A stretch of 64,000 nucleotides of DNA from Ophiodon elongatus (GCA_016806645.1 JACSYO010002159.1:11425827-11489826), one strand, 5' to 3'. Numbered from the stretch's first letter, positions 50,102 to 63,891 are shown. Notes: generated by a model from the letters alone, not told the origin. A program made the numbers and translations.

Positions 50102-50139
50102 TATATATATACATTTATATATGTATATATATATATATA
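50028..50139. repeat. Compound (AC)n(AT)n microsatellite
   Basis: An (AC)n array of about 22 bp runs straight into about 45 bp of perfect (AT)n, then interrupted AT-rich repeats to 50139. The AT part is self-complementary and can extrude a cruciform. Confidence 0.97.
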
Positions 50140-53100
50140 ACAACCCCCCACAAGAACACAAGTAAGTGAGGGGGCGCCTTTAATTCACGGTGAGGAGAAA
50201 TAAGCTGACATTTGGGGACAATGGTCGGTTCTGCCCAGGGATGGTGGGAGGCATACGCACACTGTCCAGTGCACTCAATTAACAACATGCTCCATGAAAA
50301 CCTTTCATCTGCTTTCACATGACGTGGACATGGCACAGCATTTATTGCACAACAACTACAGCGGCACGTACACACACACACAAACATACATACACCCACC
50401 CACCAACGCAATGCTCACAGAGGGACACACTGTCCTGTGCTAGAAAGATAGAAATATGCCGTTGATGTGCAACATCTATTTTGTTGCTAAATGCCATAAT
50501 ACCGGCTGCACTACTCCTGTTTCTAGCGTGCGCGTGTAATCCTCTTCCTAGGTCTCCATGGCCCACCGAAGTTGCTCACCATCTTCTTTGATTTATGATT
50601 GCACTCATGTTTTGTTTACTTCTTGTGGAATTACAATTTCAGCAGAGTGTATTGTCTATAAATTGCCCAGCTGCTGGCCTGATCCCCGGATTGTTCTCTT
50701 GACTGCTGTTTCTAAGGTCAAAAATGAACTTTAAACCACAATAAAGTGGGAAGGATTCTGAAGTGCAAATGCACAGTACGATGAAAACAACAATAAAAAA
50801 TGTATTCAAATGAACCCGTGTGCATATAATAGCCTCAAAAAGTAGCACAGTAATATGCATAAAATAATTGCAATCTAATATCACTGAGAAGCTAATGTGC
50901 CTATTTACATAAGCCATACCTATTTTAATATGAATTATTTAAACCTAAATATGTATATCTTTTCATACATAATTAGTTTCCAAAATTTTTAAAGATGCTG
51001 AATAAATCACTGATTGCAGATTTGTATCTAATAACTCATGATCTTGTTTGGCCTTGTACATCCCCACAGATGAATTCACGAGACACAGAGGGGTTTTCTG
51101 TGGGAAGGTCAGGGAAAGGTCAGTGTGTATAGAAACCTCGCTCACTTGCTTCACTTCATTATTTTTGCTCTTTACTATAGTTTCACCACTTAACTGCTAG
51201 TTTAACACAAGCAAACATATAGACCTCAATATTTAACAGACAGAACTTCAGTTTCAGTCAAGTTCAATCTACTGAGAGTGATGTCTTTAAACCAGTATTA
51301 TTTTACCACAGCAGCGATGAAATGAACAGCCCAAATACATTTTTAATTGCTGCACATGATTCATCTCTTATACTGACACGGCCGGCAGATGATACCAGCA
51401 GATCAGGTTTAATAAAAACATGATTGCTTAAAATGTTTCTTTTGATATCCGCTGGGATTCGGTTAGATCCAATCCTACTAGTGTTATAATCTGGCTTTCT
51501 TCAATTAGCAAACAAAATGTTATTTATTGGCAAACAATCAAACAACAAATACTTTAAAAAAAAAATAAAAAAAAAAAGCTATGAGTTCTCTTGAAGGACC
51601 AAGCAAAATTAATATTTATTTTAAGGAAGCAAGAAATTGACTTCGGCACATTGTTCAAGGATAAAACAAAGGCAGTTGCAGAAGCCATCCATCCACTAAT
51701 GTGTATTTATTTACTAACAATGATTATGGGACGAGAATGAGACGGACAGAAGGACAAACAAACGGACGAACAAACCTAGAAGGTTCTGTGGTCATCTTGA
51801 TTTCCTCCCACAGCCTATATGTCAACGCACACACACAGCGACACGCCTTGGGGACATCAAGGGACACTTTACTGTACAGCCAGAATCCGCTAATGACGGA
51901 GATCAGGTCAAATATTTTTCTGCATCCTCGCGCAGCACTTCGCACTCTGTCAGCACGTGTCACAAAAACATACATTTAACACGACAGAGGCCTCCAACTT
52001 GGAGGTGAGAGGCTTCATCCCCGCCACTCAAAACTCCAAATGTGCCCTATTTAAGATGTATGGGGTCAAGAGAGAATGATATGCGCTAATCGTGGTGCTA
52101 ATATTAATCTGACACTCACCCCTTAAAAAGATGGGAAAGGGCTAAAAAGAAAAATATGATTCAATACAGTTGTATTTTATTCCCAGTCATGAGCCGCATC
52201 TTACGTAGCATCTTACTTATTATTCCTCTCTCAGAAGGGGTAACAGTGTGTAAACAGTGAGTGAAGAGCTCTCCTGTATTCCCACTGTACATAAATGAGA
52301 GACCTTAGTTCTCCTCATGGACCTTTCATAAAAAACACTTTGACAGTTTGTGCTGACTTCAGAGGCGCCCACCCCTCCTCTACCTATTTCATGGACTCTT
52401 GACATCGGAAATACAAGGATTAACTTGTTTTCTCCCTAAAGCAAGTGGAAATTTTAATAAAAACAAAAACACAATCTCTGCTCAGTTTCCTGTGACAAAT
52501 AAAGTGTGTTATTATACAAGGGAACTTTTTTTTAAAGCCCACTGCTCCCCAATTCTAATCTAATTCTAAAGACTTTTAGCGTGCTTAGTTAGTAGTTGTG
52601 TGTCGTGAACGTGACGGCGCAATTTATTTCTAAGCACGCTGGCAAAGGTCTTTTTTTTGTTGTAATTCCATCAGTGCAAAACTTTGGCTTCAATATTTGC
52701 AACATGGTTACTTAGGTTTGTTTACAAAAGAAATGTCATTATGTGAAGCGAAAGCTGGAATCCGCTACAACTTGCAGACACTAACATGGTGGGGATATGC
52801 ATGTCTTTAAAGCTTTTCAGTCAAACACACTGCATACTGTACTTTAACATTAAGAGAAGCATGTTCACTGCAATGACAGACAATGTCCTGCTTGCAAAAA
52901 AAGAAATATATCTCAGCAGAGTAATATATTTGCTGATTGGCTAACTCAAGACGAATAGTGATTAGAAAGCTGCTGGATGAATAAAATTAACAAGGTTGTA
53001 GTAGAATAGTCTTTTTTGCTTCGTGAGGTTCCTAACAGAGTGAAATGACCCGGGAGTATGTAAGTGGCAGCCATGACAAGAGCTGGTCGAATTCTCTAAA

Positions 53101-53645
53101 CGCTAAGGAAAGGTGCTTTCTTATCTCCTTTAGCCTAGGGCACACTGGGTCCTTTACCAAAGGAAAGGAGATAATGCCGTCCCACAGTTCTTTGTGACAG
53201 CAACATTAAAGCAACGCACCATTCGGCAGTTCCCGAAAAACAAACAATATTCCTATCTTGCATAGATTAAACAATTATTTTCATACAGTCATCTACTAAT
53301 TGCAATTCATGTTTACAAATATGAGAGGACAGTAATAATAATTTTATTTCAGTTTATTTATTTATTTTGACATGTAAAAATGTGTAAACAATCAATAAAA
53401 TGAGCAGTTATTACAGCAAAATGTCAATAAACAAATACTCAAAACAACATTAACATGAATAATTATTATATGTGCAAAACAGAGTAGAAAGAAGTATACA
53501 CTTCTATATGGTCTTACATCTCCTCTAAAAAGCAAACAATCAACTCAATATTTATTATATAAACTTTTGTAACCTACATTTCTTTTTTGAATTCAGTTCC
53601 AACATTGCTAATGTGGTGATATTTTTCACTCGGTTGTCCACCTTT
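50140..53645. other. Non-coding, nothing certain
   Basis: About 3.5 kb with poly-A runs (51555-51578) and an AT-rich segment (53330-53600) that begins tttatttcagtttatttatt and may be the start of a fish interspersed repeat. No gene was found. Confidence 0.45.
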
Positions 53646-54155
53646 AAGATAAGATAATCCTTTGTTAGACTGTTTCACCAGCAAAGGGGACACTGCAATA
53701 ACAAGAAGCAACAAATCAAGATAGCTTACAGATAATTAAACGGTAAAAGGTACATATAAGCTACCAGCCCGACACTTAAAAGACAATGGGAGTAACTAGT
53801 TGTTAAACATATCGGAGCATTTAACAACTAAAGAGACAGATATTTTCCCTGAGCTAAAAGGAGAACGGCTATTGAATTTACACCCTCCAAGTGGTAAGAA
53901 ACACGACTCCAAATGAACACAATAACTTAAAAAGTGATATGTCAACCTTGTTTGGGCTGCTCCCAAGTGGCAAAAAATATATATACATTTTTATGCAAGC
54001 CTACATAAAAAAAAAAAAGGAATTCATAGAACAAAATGCCCCACAGTAAACAGATTTAAAAAAATAAAGAGACCTCAGTGGTCTCAGGTTCTGTTAAGCT
54101 CTCACTTTGGAGACACTGCCCAGGGCTCCAGACTAACAGAGGCATTTAATCAATC
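53646..54155. repeat. Tandem duplication, left unit (A1 + spacer + A2)
   Basis: A1 (53646-53757) and A2 (53892-54155, 264 bp) recur in the same order in the adjacent unit. The spacer (53758-53891) resembles a fragment of a teleost interspersed repeat and is absent from the right unit. A1 has the ataagataatcctttgttag start of a fish LINE 3' tail read in antisense. Confidence 0.9.
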
Positions 54156-54844
54156 AAGATAATCCTTTGTTAGGCTGTTTCACCAGCAAAGGGGACACTG
54201 CAATAACAAGAAGCAACAGTTACACAAATCAAGATAGCTTACAGATAATTAAACGGTAAAAGGTACATATAATAAGTACACAGACTGAACAGTAGAACAG
54301 TAGAATTCACGTTATTGCACATAGGAGGGACCTGCGGTATCTCTCCTTCACACAATGCGGGTGCAGCAGCCGGTCACCTAAGGAGCTGTTTATCTAACCT
54401 GCATGGTACATCAACAGAATACCGGGGCCGAAGAATAAGGTGCACTCTTTGTTATCCATCTTCTAAACGTTGTAGTTTTACCACGGCAGATCCTTGTCAA
54501 TAACATGTGCCTTCGCATTATAATTATTTAGTCTAGTGTTAAAAAAATAAAAAAATAAATAAAACATAAAAAAAAATCGGTGGTAAGAAACACGACTCCA
54601 CATTAACACAACAGCCATAACTTAAAAAGTGATATGTCAACCTTGTTTGGGCTGCTCCCAAGTGTAAACAAAAATAAATGAATTTTAATGCAAGCCTACA
54701 TAAAAAAGGAATTCATAGAACAAAATGCCCCACTGTAAAAAGAGAAAAATAAATAAAGAGACCTCAGTGGTCTCGGGTTCTGTTAAGCTCTCACTTTGGA
54801 GACACTGCCCAGGGCTCCAGACTAACAGAGGCATTTAATCAATC
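54156..54844. repeat. Tandem duplication, right unit (B1 + spacer + B2)
   Basis: B1 (54156-54271) matches A1 apart from an extra ~8 bp and a few substitutions. B2 (54581-54844) matches A2 and has exactly the same 264-bp overall length, although small insertions and deletions offset each other inside. The spacer differs from that of the left unit and carries a LINE fragment. Confidence 0.9.
54307..54420 (-). pseudogene. LINE reverse-transcriptase ORF C-terminal fragment
   Basis: On the minus strand, 54366-54310 reads LHPHCVKERYRRSLLCAIT followed by a stop (54309-54307). The HP-C-KERYR motif is what I remember at the C-terminal end of the reverse-transcriptase ORF in Rex1/L2-like fish LINEs. 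Downstream on the same strand lies the 3' tail (B1). The element is 5'-truncated to about 260 bp and cannot encode an active enzyme. Confidence 0.65.
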
Positions 54845-57800
54845 CACACAATGCCCATGAACACTACATGTGTATTGTATAATCCTCTTCCATATACACA
54901 TAAACACTGAAGAATGCCACAAAATAATCAATGGCTGCAATAATTAAGGGGTCGCTTTGGCAGAGCTTTTCTAATCCTGTGCAAAAAAACGATGGGTTAA
55001 TGAGGTAGCGTTAACAGTATCAACATAGATGCAATCAACCCAATCCAGTTACCCAGTGGCTGCGAATAAACACAGCCTGGAGCCCATTGTGCCATTGATC
55101 AGCAGGGCTGCTCAGGGTCACTATGTGGGACTGCATCAGGAGTAGAGGTTGCCCTCCATATTGGCTTTGCAATCAAAGAGAAAGCAGAAGAATAACAGTA
55201 CGTTTCAGGGTTAAAGTCCAGTTAAATCACATTAGCTCTGGTTATGCGAAGACATCCACAAAGATGGCTGCGTGGTGGTGCATTGTGAGGAAGATGTAAT
55301 GCTCTAAAAGGGTTTTATTTTCGGTCTATTCAATGTTCAAAAAGAACCTCATTAGGATTCGTCTTGCTCTCATCATTCAGCCACTGATTGGGACAGTCAG
55401 AATTGCCTCTGCTCTTCTTGCTGTCTTGGCAGGGACATTTCTTTATTCAAACCTAATGATCCATAATACATCTCAACCCAATCACTCCATTTCTACTTAG
55501 CCCGTAGTCCACTGAAAAGCCTTTTCAAGTCATAATCAATTTTGGCTGAATCAATAACTCCTGGTAGACGAGAGAACACGGGGGCTTCACTCTCACTGAC
55601 TTGTCATCCTGACAGTTTGCTCTATCTGTCACCGTTGTCTGTTATCTGGCTCAGCTCCATTATCTGCTGCTTGATGTTATCTAGCCGACAAGTACACATC
55701 CACACGCGCACACAACATGCACAATTATGTCAGAACCGTGCTCCGTCGCATCTGTCTTTCAAGGCAAAATCCCCCCCCTCAACATGCTGAATTGAATTAC
55801 CATGTTGGACACTGTTTACTTTTTATAAACTCTCACTCCACAGCTCCACTTTTTCTTTTTTTTTCTAAAAACATTCTCTGCAAACCAATAAAAGATGTTT
55901 TAAAAAAGTATTTAAATCACATCTACACATGTTGATATAAGACCGTATTTCCGTGGCAAATACAAAATATGTTTGCTTTTCCCTCTCATTGAGCAGCGTA
56001 GCCCTACAGCTGGTGGTTTAGCTTATCGTGTCATTTGTTCCCGATACTCCGACTGGCAGCTGAAGATAATTCAAATTGTGTCATTAAACAATTTAGATAT
56101 TTGTGGGAAAGGAGTTTGTTTATCGCATTTACCGCTGCAGTATTTCAGTGAAAGATAATGAGGATTTTGGCCAGAGTGATGTACAGTATGATTTAATGCA
56201 GGCTGTGAGTGTTTCACAGAAATAATTGCTTTTTCCTGCATATGCATGAAGCTTCTAGGAGAAAATAAGCTATTCTAATACTCCTTTTATAAGATACTGA
56301 ATGTACACGGCCTCTGGTGGTTTTAGTGGAGACGAGGACACAAACACCTCTTCATCTCCGACCATAAAAGCCTCCCTCATGTTGTCTAAACTGAAGTCTG
56401 AAAAATATAGAAGCAATATTATCTTAATAAACATTTAATTCTGATAATAGGTATTAGGTACCTTAAGCTCACTGGTAAATTGTTTTCAAAGTAACTTTCC
56501 TAAAGAACACTCAAAGATAGGACAATACAAGTAAAGCAAGCTTTGGGGTTGCCCCATGAGATGACACAGCATGAAACCAGCAGCGCTATTGGCTGGAACA
56601 ACTTGTTGACCAATCACGATATTAACGCTGCTCGACTGAACCTGCAAATAAAAAAGTCCGAACCCGACTAGCTCTCTTTAGCTGCATTTTCCAGAAGAAA
56701 CTGTCATGCGGTTATGTGTAGAAATTGATGTCCCAGCAGGCTCAGAGAGCCATCATTAAGGATTAGACAGGCTGACAGATATGTCAATATCTGTAAAGCC
56801 ATTTTCAATGGCATGTGGGGTTCCCGTTTATCCTGAATGTAGCAATATCAGCCCCAAAAGACAAGTCTTCAGTGAAAGCTTTGTACTGCTGAGAGATGCA
56901 ACGACCGATTTGTCAAATTAGAGTCTGAGTATTTTTGTTTTACTGCCCGTAACAAGCTCCCTGGACCTTTGGACCTTTGTGTGGCAATTTATTTAGCAAG
57001 AAACCATATTATCAGACCACTCTTTAGTTTTTACATATGGTGAGGGGACAGTTTATTAGCTACATCTGTACAATGTAATCCATTTCAGTCCTAAAATAAA
57101 TCCTTTATTAAGCTTCTCAAATTTTCTTTTTTGGACACTATAAGGAGGGTATTAACTCAACTCCATTGTAATTGTTAAGGATGGACTCTGTGCTGGTGTC
57201 TCTGTAAGACTCTTCTCTGCTTTCCTGATTTTTTTTTTTTCTTCTTTTCATCTCTGCATAATATGACATATATAACAGCTCACCAAATCACAAGAACATT
57301 TTTGTTTCATATCCACTGCTCAAAATTATACCTCAGCCCAGAATAATGGAGGCGAATGGGATTCTGTTTGTGGTGCTCAAAAAAAAAAAAGATAATAAAA
57401 TCAAAAATAAAAAACTCTGCAGCACTGTCTCTCCAAAAACAATGCCTGGGTTACTGTGGTTTATCTACAGACCTCGCTATGAACTGTTTTCATTTAGACT
57501 AGTTTCTCCTGAAAACATAACTGTTCACAGCAAAGTATGTTGACACACAAACAATAAATGCCTGCTTACTGTTTATCTCCAAATTTCCCTTGAAGCAAAA
57601 CTATGCAATATTTGAAAAAAAGTTGGTTTTCCTTTTACAAATACAAAATTGGAATTCATAAATAATTAACACACATACCCAGTAGCTTATGGTGGCTAGT
57701 GTTAGCAATATATTATTGTATAACTGATATTCCTGAGCCAGTTCGCTGACTTCTCTACATGAGTCACCATGCCACAGGTAAACATTTCAATGGATTTATT

Positions 57801-58369
57801 ACAAAAATACAACAAGAAATAAACACAGCGTACCTCACCAGGAGCCATATTTACAGCAGATATTTTTGGCAAGAAAAGCACAGGTGTGAGTAATAACATC
57901 AACACTGGCTCCGTTCCATTAACCGTCTCAGTAAGCAGCTTGAATGAGCCGGCATGTACAATACCAAGACTCCGGAAGAGGCACACCTCAATTATTAATT
58001 CATTGTTAGTCACACGTGTGTCTAAATGTGAAAGAGATCTGTTTCTCCACCGCTGTCAGGTTGCCTGATGATGACGTCTTCTTTAAAGAGTAAAAGATAG
58101 AAACGCCAGGATGAAAAGCACGCGCTTTGCTGCCTTCTCTGGTTGGAACTTCGAAGACCGCTCAACCTCTTGTAAGAAGGGTACTTCGTAACACCTGTAA
58201 CCACACCCAGCAGTGATGTCATGGTGTCCTGGAGGAGGCTGTTCTCATGTTGCATGAGGATTTGCTGCCTGGTGGGTACACCTGAACACCACTGCATGAA
58301 GGTGAGAAGTTAAACCACTTGAAGAGGGCAAAAGCACGATTTTTAGGGGGCATTAAATGGCTCTTTAAA
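54845..58369. other. Non-coding, nothing recognised
   Basis: About 3.5 kb without a supportable gene. The 82-codon frame at 55542-55790 and the 103-codon minus frame at 57702-58013 lack domains. A CCAAT-like ccaatcacgatatt occurs at about 56611, without other promoter signals. Confidence 0.45.
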
Positions 58370-58990
58370 AAGGTTCTCAATACGGAATTCAGAGCATCTC
58401 TATTGCCCCCAGACAGCGGAGACAACATGAGGACGGCTGAGCCGGCGGCCAGAAGCCAACAGCGCTAATAGCACAATCAATCAACGTAAGGCGCCAAGTT
58501 AACGACTTTTCAGTAACATCCAATCACTCAATTAAAACTCCTGCAGCTAAAGCTAAACATTGCACTGTCGAGACCTTAAATACATTTACATTTCAAATTG
58601 GAGTCAAATTTGGCAGCTTTTGCAGCGCGTTCCGTTCCACAAATTCAACAATGGAGCCGTTTTGTGTTCCCTACTGCTCCGGTTCACCTATTTGACGAGC
58701 TTCTTTCTATGGCGACGACAGACAAGGACCATGGGTATTGTAGTATTTACACCCATGCCATGTCAAACTGACAACTACATTATTCGGGAGAGTCCTGCTT
58801 TTTTTTACGTAAAGAACAATGTCGGATATTATTGCAAAAATACTGCATCATCTCCCAATCTGAAAAATATATTATGTCCTTCTTGGTTTCTTTTTACTGC
58901 TACCAGAAAATGTGTTTTCTTTCAAACTCATGTACCGCACTGTTTATTCACAATAGAATAAAACATTTTACTGAATCCCCAATGATTGAC
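58370..58990. repeat. Putative interspersed repeat
   Basis: The style of the sequence (aagctaaacattgcact, ttggagtcaaatttggc, ggcgacgacagacaaggacc, acaatgtcggatattattgc) resembles a repeat that I remember from teleost genomes, and it is flanked by ordinary sequence. The 133-codon plus frame 58560-58961 runs through it and shows no domain. No other copy is present in this window, so the call is tentative. Confidence 0.4.
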
Positions 58991-60369
58991 CCACCGCTCC
59001 GGGTGACACCAGATCCTGGGCTTACTTCTTTATCGGGATAACTCAGAGTATAGAGCATGGCAGGGTACAACAGCCGGCCCTCTGTCTTGATACGCAGTGT
59101 AAACCGCAGTCTTAAGGGGTTGTTGTTGATTCCAGAACTGACAGGCATGAAAGAAGGGATTTAGATGTTGACCCAAACATCTCTCCACCTGGCTTTGAAG
59201 CCTGCAAGTAAGGCCTGGTATCACACTGTCCCACCACCTTGCTTTGTGCTGTAAAGCTTCCAGCACAGCTTGCAGTTAAAGGCATATCCTCTGGTTCCAC
59301 GGTGACACATTTTCCTCCAGCTCATCTACTCTGGTTACGTTTCCTCTGTGCTTCAAAAGGTGCAGCTGCTGACAAACAGGCCAAATATTTCCCAAAACAC
59401 ACAGCCCATTAAATTCCCCCCAGCGGCTACCTCACCACCAAAACTTCAAACACCGGACAGACAACTCATAGGTCACTGCTTGGCCAAATCAGGACGTCAA
59501 TTAGGCAAAAACAATGGGTGCTAGTTTGGGCTACTACTGGCTCCAGGAGACATTACCACCCACACAGCAGCGTTATCTCTCCCACTACAGACATGCATGC
59601 ATTGCCTGGGGCTCGTCAGAAGACACACAGTTGGCATTGGACCTTCTTGTTTAATTATAGCTCTTCAGAGTAATACTGCACATTACCTTAATTTTCCCTC
59701 ACTAATGATTGTCATAAAGCATCCCTAAGCTTCTCCCTCTACCCCTGCTTTCAGTTTGTTGATTTTATTACACAAGGCATAATGGCTTGTAAGTGGAATG
59801 ATAGCTGCAGGGCATCTGCTGAAGTAAAGCCATGGACTTGGCAGGGCAGCAGCTGAGGCACCTTGACAGCCAAGTTGTGTTTGTGGCAGAGCGTCTTCTC
59901 TTTCGCCGTGATGATAATGTGAGAGTCGGTGAGAGGAAGAAGACGCCATCATTCAAAAGTCCCACTCCAGAAAACAAAACAACCAGGAGCCACTGGTGTT
60001 GCCAAGACTTCCCCACAACCGGCTAGATTTGTAGTGTTGGTTTTAAGTAAGTGTTGAACTTTCAAATACTTTAAATCCGACAGTCATGACATGAACAGAG
60101 AAACGCACAAAAACAGTGGAAATAGTTCAGAAGAGGATTTATTTTTTCATTTACCTTCAATCATCAGCGGCTTTTTTTTCCCCATTACGTTCACATGAAT
60201 GACTAAAGGGGTTCTCCAGATTCAGTCTCGTCTTCAAGGGGTCTGTAAAAAGATGTCAAAATATCATCTCCAGCAGGAAGTGTGCGAAGCTGCCTGTGCA
60301 GGCACTCTGTCAGCTCCTGAGACAGCACAGTTGCTCTCTCTGACTTAACCTTTTTTCATCTTGTTCCAG
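58991..60369. other. Non-coding, nothing recognised
   Basis: No gene or repeat recognised. Overlapping frames on both strands at 59725-60026 reflect composition. Confidence 0.45.
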
Positions 60370-60391
60370 AAACAGGAGGCTTCCACAGACA
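60370..60391 (+). other. Microexon-like splice-site pair (22 nt)
   Basis: A strong acceptor (ctgacttaac branch-like sequence, then cttttttcatcttgttccag) is followed after 22 nt by a near-consensus donor, aca|gtaagta. The enclosed bases give KQEASTD plus one base in frame 0. The length is not a multiple of three, so as a cassette it would shift the frame. It could belong to an unidentified plus-strand gene, for example one starting at the CpG-rich segment near 38.6 kb, or be chance. Confidence 0.25.
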
Positions 60392-63354
60392 GTAAGTAAA
60401 TATAAGCCAATTGCTTTTCACTTTGGTAGGAGGGGGCAACTCCAAAGGGTTTGTGTAAATGGAGTTCTGTGCAGACGCAGTAGAAAAATGACTCTGTCAC
60501 CGCGGTGCATCACCCAGAGCATCAAGAGGGCTGGACTACTGAGACATATCGCAGCAGGGCCTGAGGCTACGGCCTTCCCTCAAGGGGTGACTCTTCCCCA
60601 AGTCTGGCCTACTTGACATGGAGATATAATCTGTATCCCAGGGAGAAACAGAGGAGCAAGCGAATTTTGTTTTCCCAATAAAACCTTGGCATAAAGTCAA
60701 ATAAACATGTTTGAATGCATGAGTTCCACTTGGACTCCCACTGCACTGAGGAGATAATGTGCAGGCGCTCGCTGAAGATAAATATTGAGGTAACATAGGA
60801 TAACAATGTAAAAGGGAAAAAGGGAAATGCTAGAAAGTGAATCACCGCACTGAGGAATACTACAAATTTAGAAACCTCGTGGAGTGTAGAGAGAAGGAAA
60901 ATGAGGCACAGAGGACTCGGAGTCTGAACTTGCATAGTCCTGGCTTTCTGTAGCTGAGGTGTCCCGGAGGCACGAACACAAATGGGCATAGTACAGGTCA
61001 CACACTCAAGCCTTTAGGGAACGCCCCCAGCATTTCTTAGCAATTAAAGCCCCAATGCATGAAAAATTGAAGACGAGAGAGAGAGAAAAAAATAAAGGGA
61101 GGGAACTAAAGACACAGAGGCAGCAGAAGCAGGGCCCGGTTACATAACTAAAAACGCCTGTCCAAATCCCACACCACAGGGACTATTAAAAATGTCTCAG
61201 TATAGAGGCTGGGAAGGAGAGCAAAGCAGTGTGGTGTAAAAGTGGACCGGCCGGGAGGGAAGGAGAGGAACTGGATGGAGAGGGTGGATGGAGTGATGAT
61301 GCACAAGAATCCAAGGACTGAACTGTACAGTATCAGCATCACAATGAATGGCTATTTATAATGCTCTCTCAGTTCATTCAGGGAGACAGAAGTGTTGCCA
61401 GAGGGGGAAAGAATGGACACACATTTGATATTTTTCAGTATGGCGATGGGCGCTGACAGTCTCGCATCTCGTCTCCTCGCGCTGTCTAATCACTTGTTAC
61501 CTTGACACTTCAATGAACTCGGAGATGATACCACTCCTCAGTATTCACTGATGAGCAGCGCATATTCAAAGCAATGGGTCATCCAATTAAAGAGAACCTA
61601 GACAAGGTCATCTGCACCTGTACATACAGAATGAAGACCCGCAGATCTCAAAGCATGGGGTGTCAGTTCCTTTGTGAGGTTTACAAAAGAGTAACATGAA
61701 ACTTCAAAGTTATTTTGATATCGGTAACCATACATGGAATAGTAATTTCAGTGACGTGCAAAAGCTTTGATGTTTTTTTTTGCCCCCCCCCTTCCTCCCT
61801 TCAATGTAATGAGAATCTGAAAAATATTCTACCAGCAACGTTCAAACGCCCCTGTGGTGCTGATTCTGTTCCTTTGAGAGAGACCTGTCCGCTACAGGGA
61901 AAAAAAGACACCATCTTCTTTGGGGTAACGTGAGCAAATGATTCAGTTTGGCCAATGTAACCATATACACCTACACTACTATATCGTAAAATATCTATAC
62001 ATTACCAAAACATCGTATTCTAGATAGACATTGTGCAGATAGTGGACAGAAAATGCCTCAAAATGCTAGCTGTTGTGTTAGTTGTGCTCACAATCCTTAC
62101 AAGGATGCTGGTGAGAACGATATCATCCTAACTTAAAAAGGTACAGTTTAAGGATCCTCTAAAATATTGCTTTATGATAAAAGAAAATAACAGTCCCATC
62201 CTTAAAAGGTGTAAAGCCTGACTCCAGAACTCTGCATTTTCCTCAATGTTATTTTTAAATGTTTTTTTTTTTTATTAGAATAATGAACAAAATGACAATG
62301 CAATCTAATTATTAGGTTATAGAATGGAGATTCAATGACGACACCGTCTTCCTAGTCATAGGACTAAAAACGGAGAAAGAAAAAAAAAATCTATCTGTGC
62401 TCTGTTTAAAAATAAGACCTTTACTATAATGTGTTGGAGCTTAAACTGCCGTTACATCTAACCTCATTCTTTCCTCCAGCAAACTTTGAGGTAAACTAGA
62501 CCGAGAGCCAACCTCATACCACCTCGGTACATGAATGAGCTCCTCTCACGCACACGGTCAAGATAAAGGTTACTGAATGCTGAAATGCAGCAGGACAGAA
62601 TTTAAACAAGTGAATAAATAAAGACAGGCCCATGTGCATTTCAGTGGAGGCTTGATGGCACAAAGTCAGACAAAAGTAAATGCCTGGTTTAAAAATCCAA
62701 TGATGTAACACAGTCGGGGAAAGTGTAGCCCAGAGATCAAATCAGTATCATTCCCGGCCCTAAAATATCAAACCACCTCGTCCACTTTTCATGCCGTTAC
62801 CGGTTTTAGCGTAAAGGAGAAATTTGCTGCGACTAAAAGTATATAATCTTTGGAGATTGCTACCGCTCTTACCGTGAGAATTGTACAAAGAAACTCTCTC
62901 TTTAGGTCTGACTTTTCACAGAGAATAGTTGCAAGTCAGAAACAAAACACTGAGCTGAAAATGATTCACTGAAATTGAATCAAAGTAAAGTGTGTTTTTT
63001 CGGGACGTCAATGACATGGGGACACTGCAGAGAAAATACCAATACAAACTCACAACATGACCTTATAATCTAGTGCTTGAGAAGACAAACAGAACTTTAT
63101 CTATACCCAAATCCAATTAAAGGGGAAACAGGATAGGCGCCCAAGACACATTTGTATCTACAGATTCAATCTGAACTGCTTTTCAGGAGCAACAATGGAT
63201 TATTACTTTATTTAATTGCAACAATTATTGGAACGATCAGCTTCCCACTTGCCAGACATTTTGACTGTCAGTGCAATTTTTCACACCCCATCTGAAGACA
63301 GAGCACAGATCCTGAGCCCGAAACACTTTCTCTCTCGGTGAGGCCAGTCAGGGG
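60392..63354. other. Non-coding, nothing recognised
   Basis: About 3 kb without a supportable gene; the overlapping minus frames at 60536-61001 share no known domain. Homopolymer runs occur at 62262-62274. Confidence 0.45.
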
Positions 63355-63373
63355 AAAAAAAAAAAAAAAAAAA
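63355..63373. repeat. Poly-A run
   Basis: Nineteen consecutive A residues after ggggg-like sequence; could be the tail of an old retrotransposed copy, but no target duplication was found. Confidence 0.9.
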
Positions 63374-63417
63374 GACTACGCTGCATCCACATTACCAGTT
63401 TAGTCAACAAGTCTCTA

Positions 63418-63446
63418 GACTAGACCAGGCTAGACCAGGCTAGACT
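63418..63446. repeat. 10-bp tandem repeat (2.7 units)
   Basis: ctagaccagg repeated twice and then partially (ctagac), preceded by a related ctagac at 63416. Confidence 0.9.
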
Positions 63447-63891
63447 GCCTCTGCATGCTCAAACACCATCTCTCACACACACACACGTCCCTTTTTGAAC
63501 ACATAAGCAAATACCCCTGGTCCAGGAAAGGGAACCCATGAATCTTTAGAAATACACAAACTGCTTACTCCCATTCATTGCAGCAGTACCCTAGAGGTCC
63601 TTCTCCTGCCCATTTGTCTCCATGGCGTCAGGGCTTTCCTACATTCAGCACATTGTACAGTCTCACCCGGCCGGCCTCCACAGGTCCAAAGGAGAAGCAC
63701 CAGCAATGAAGCTAAACCGCCAGCAGACTGACAAAGGCCTCGACTAAAGCACTGCCGACTGCCTGTGAGCAAAGTAGCTCAATGAGTGGCACACACGCCA
63801 CTCTAAAAAGATCCTGCAGCGCTTGAATACACGGTCAGTACTCACGCACCACACAATGCTAAAGACTAGAGAGGTGATCGACTGGGCTAAT

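Noticed and set aside
58560..58961. 133-codon plus-strand frame
   Set aside because: Appears to run through an interspersed repeat, low-quality composition, no domain, no splice context.
63355..63373. Poly-A run as the tail of a processed pseudogene
   Set aside because: Upstream sequence shows no coding similarity and no flanking target duplication was seen.
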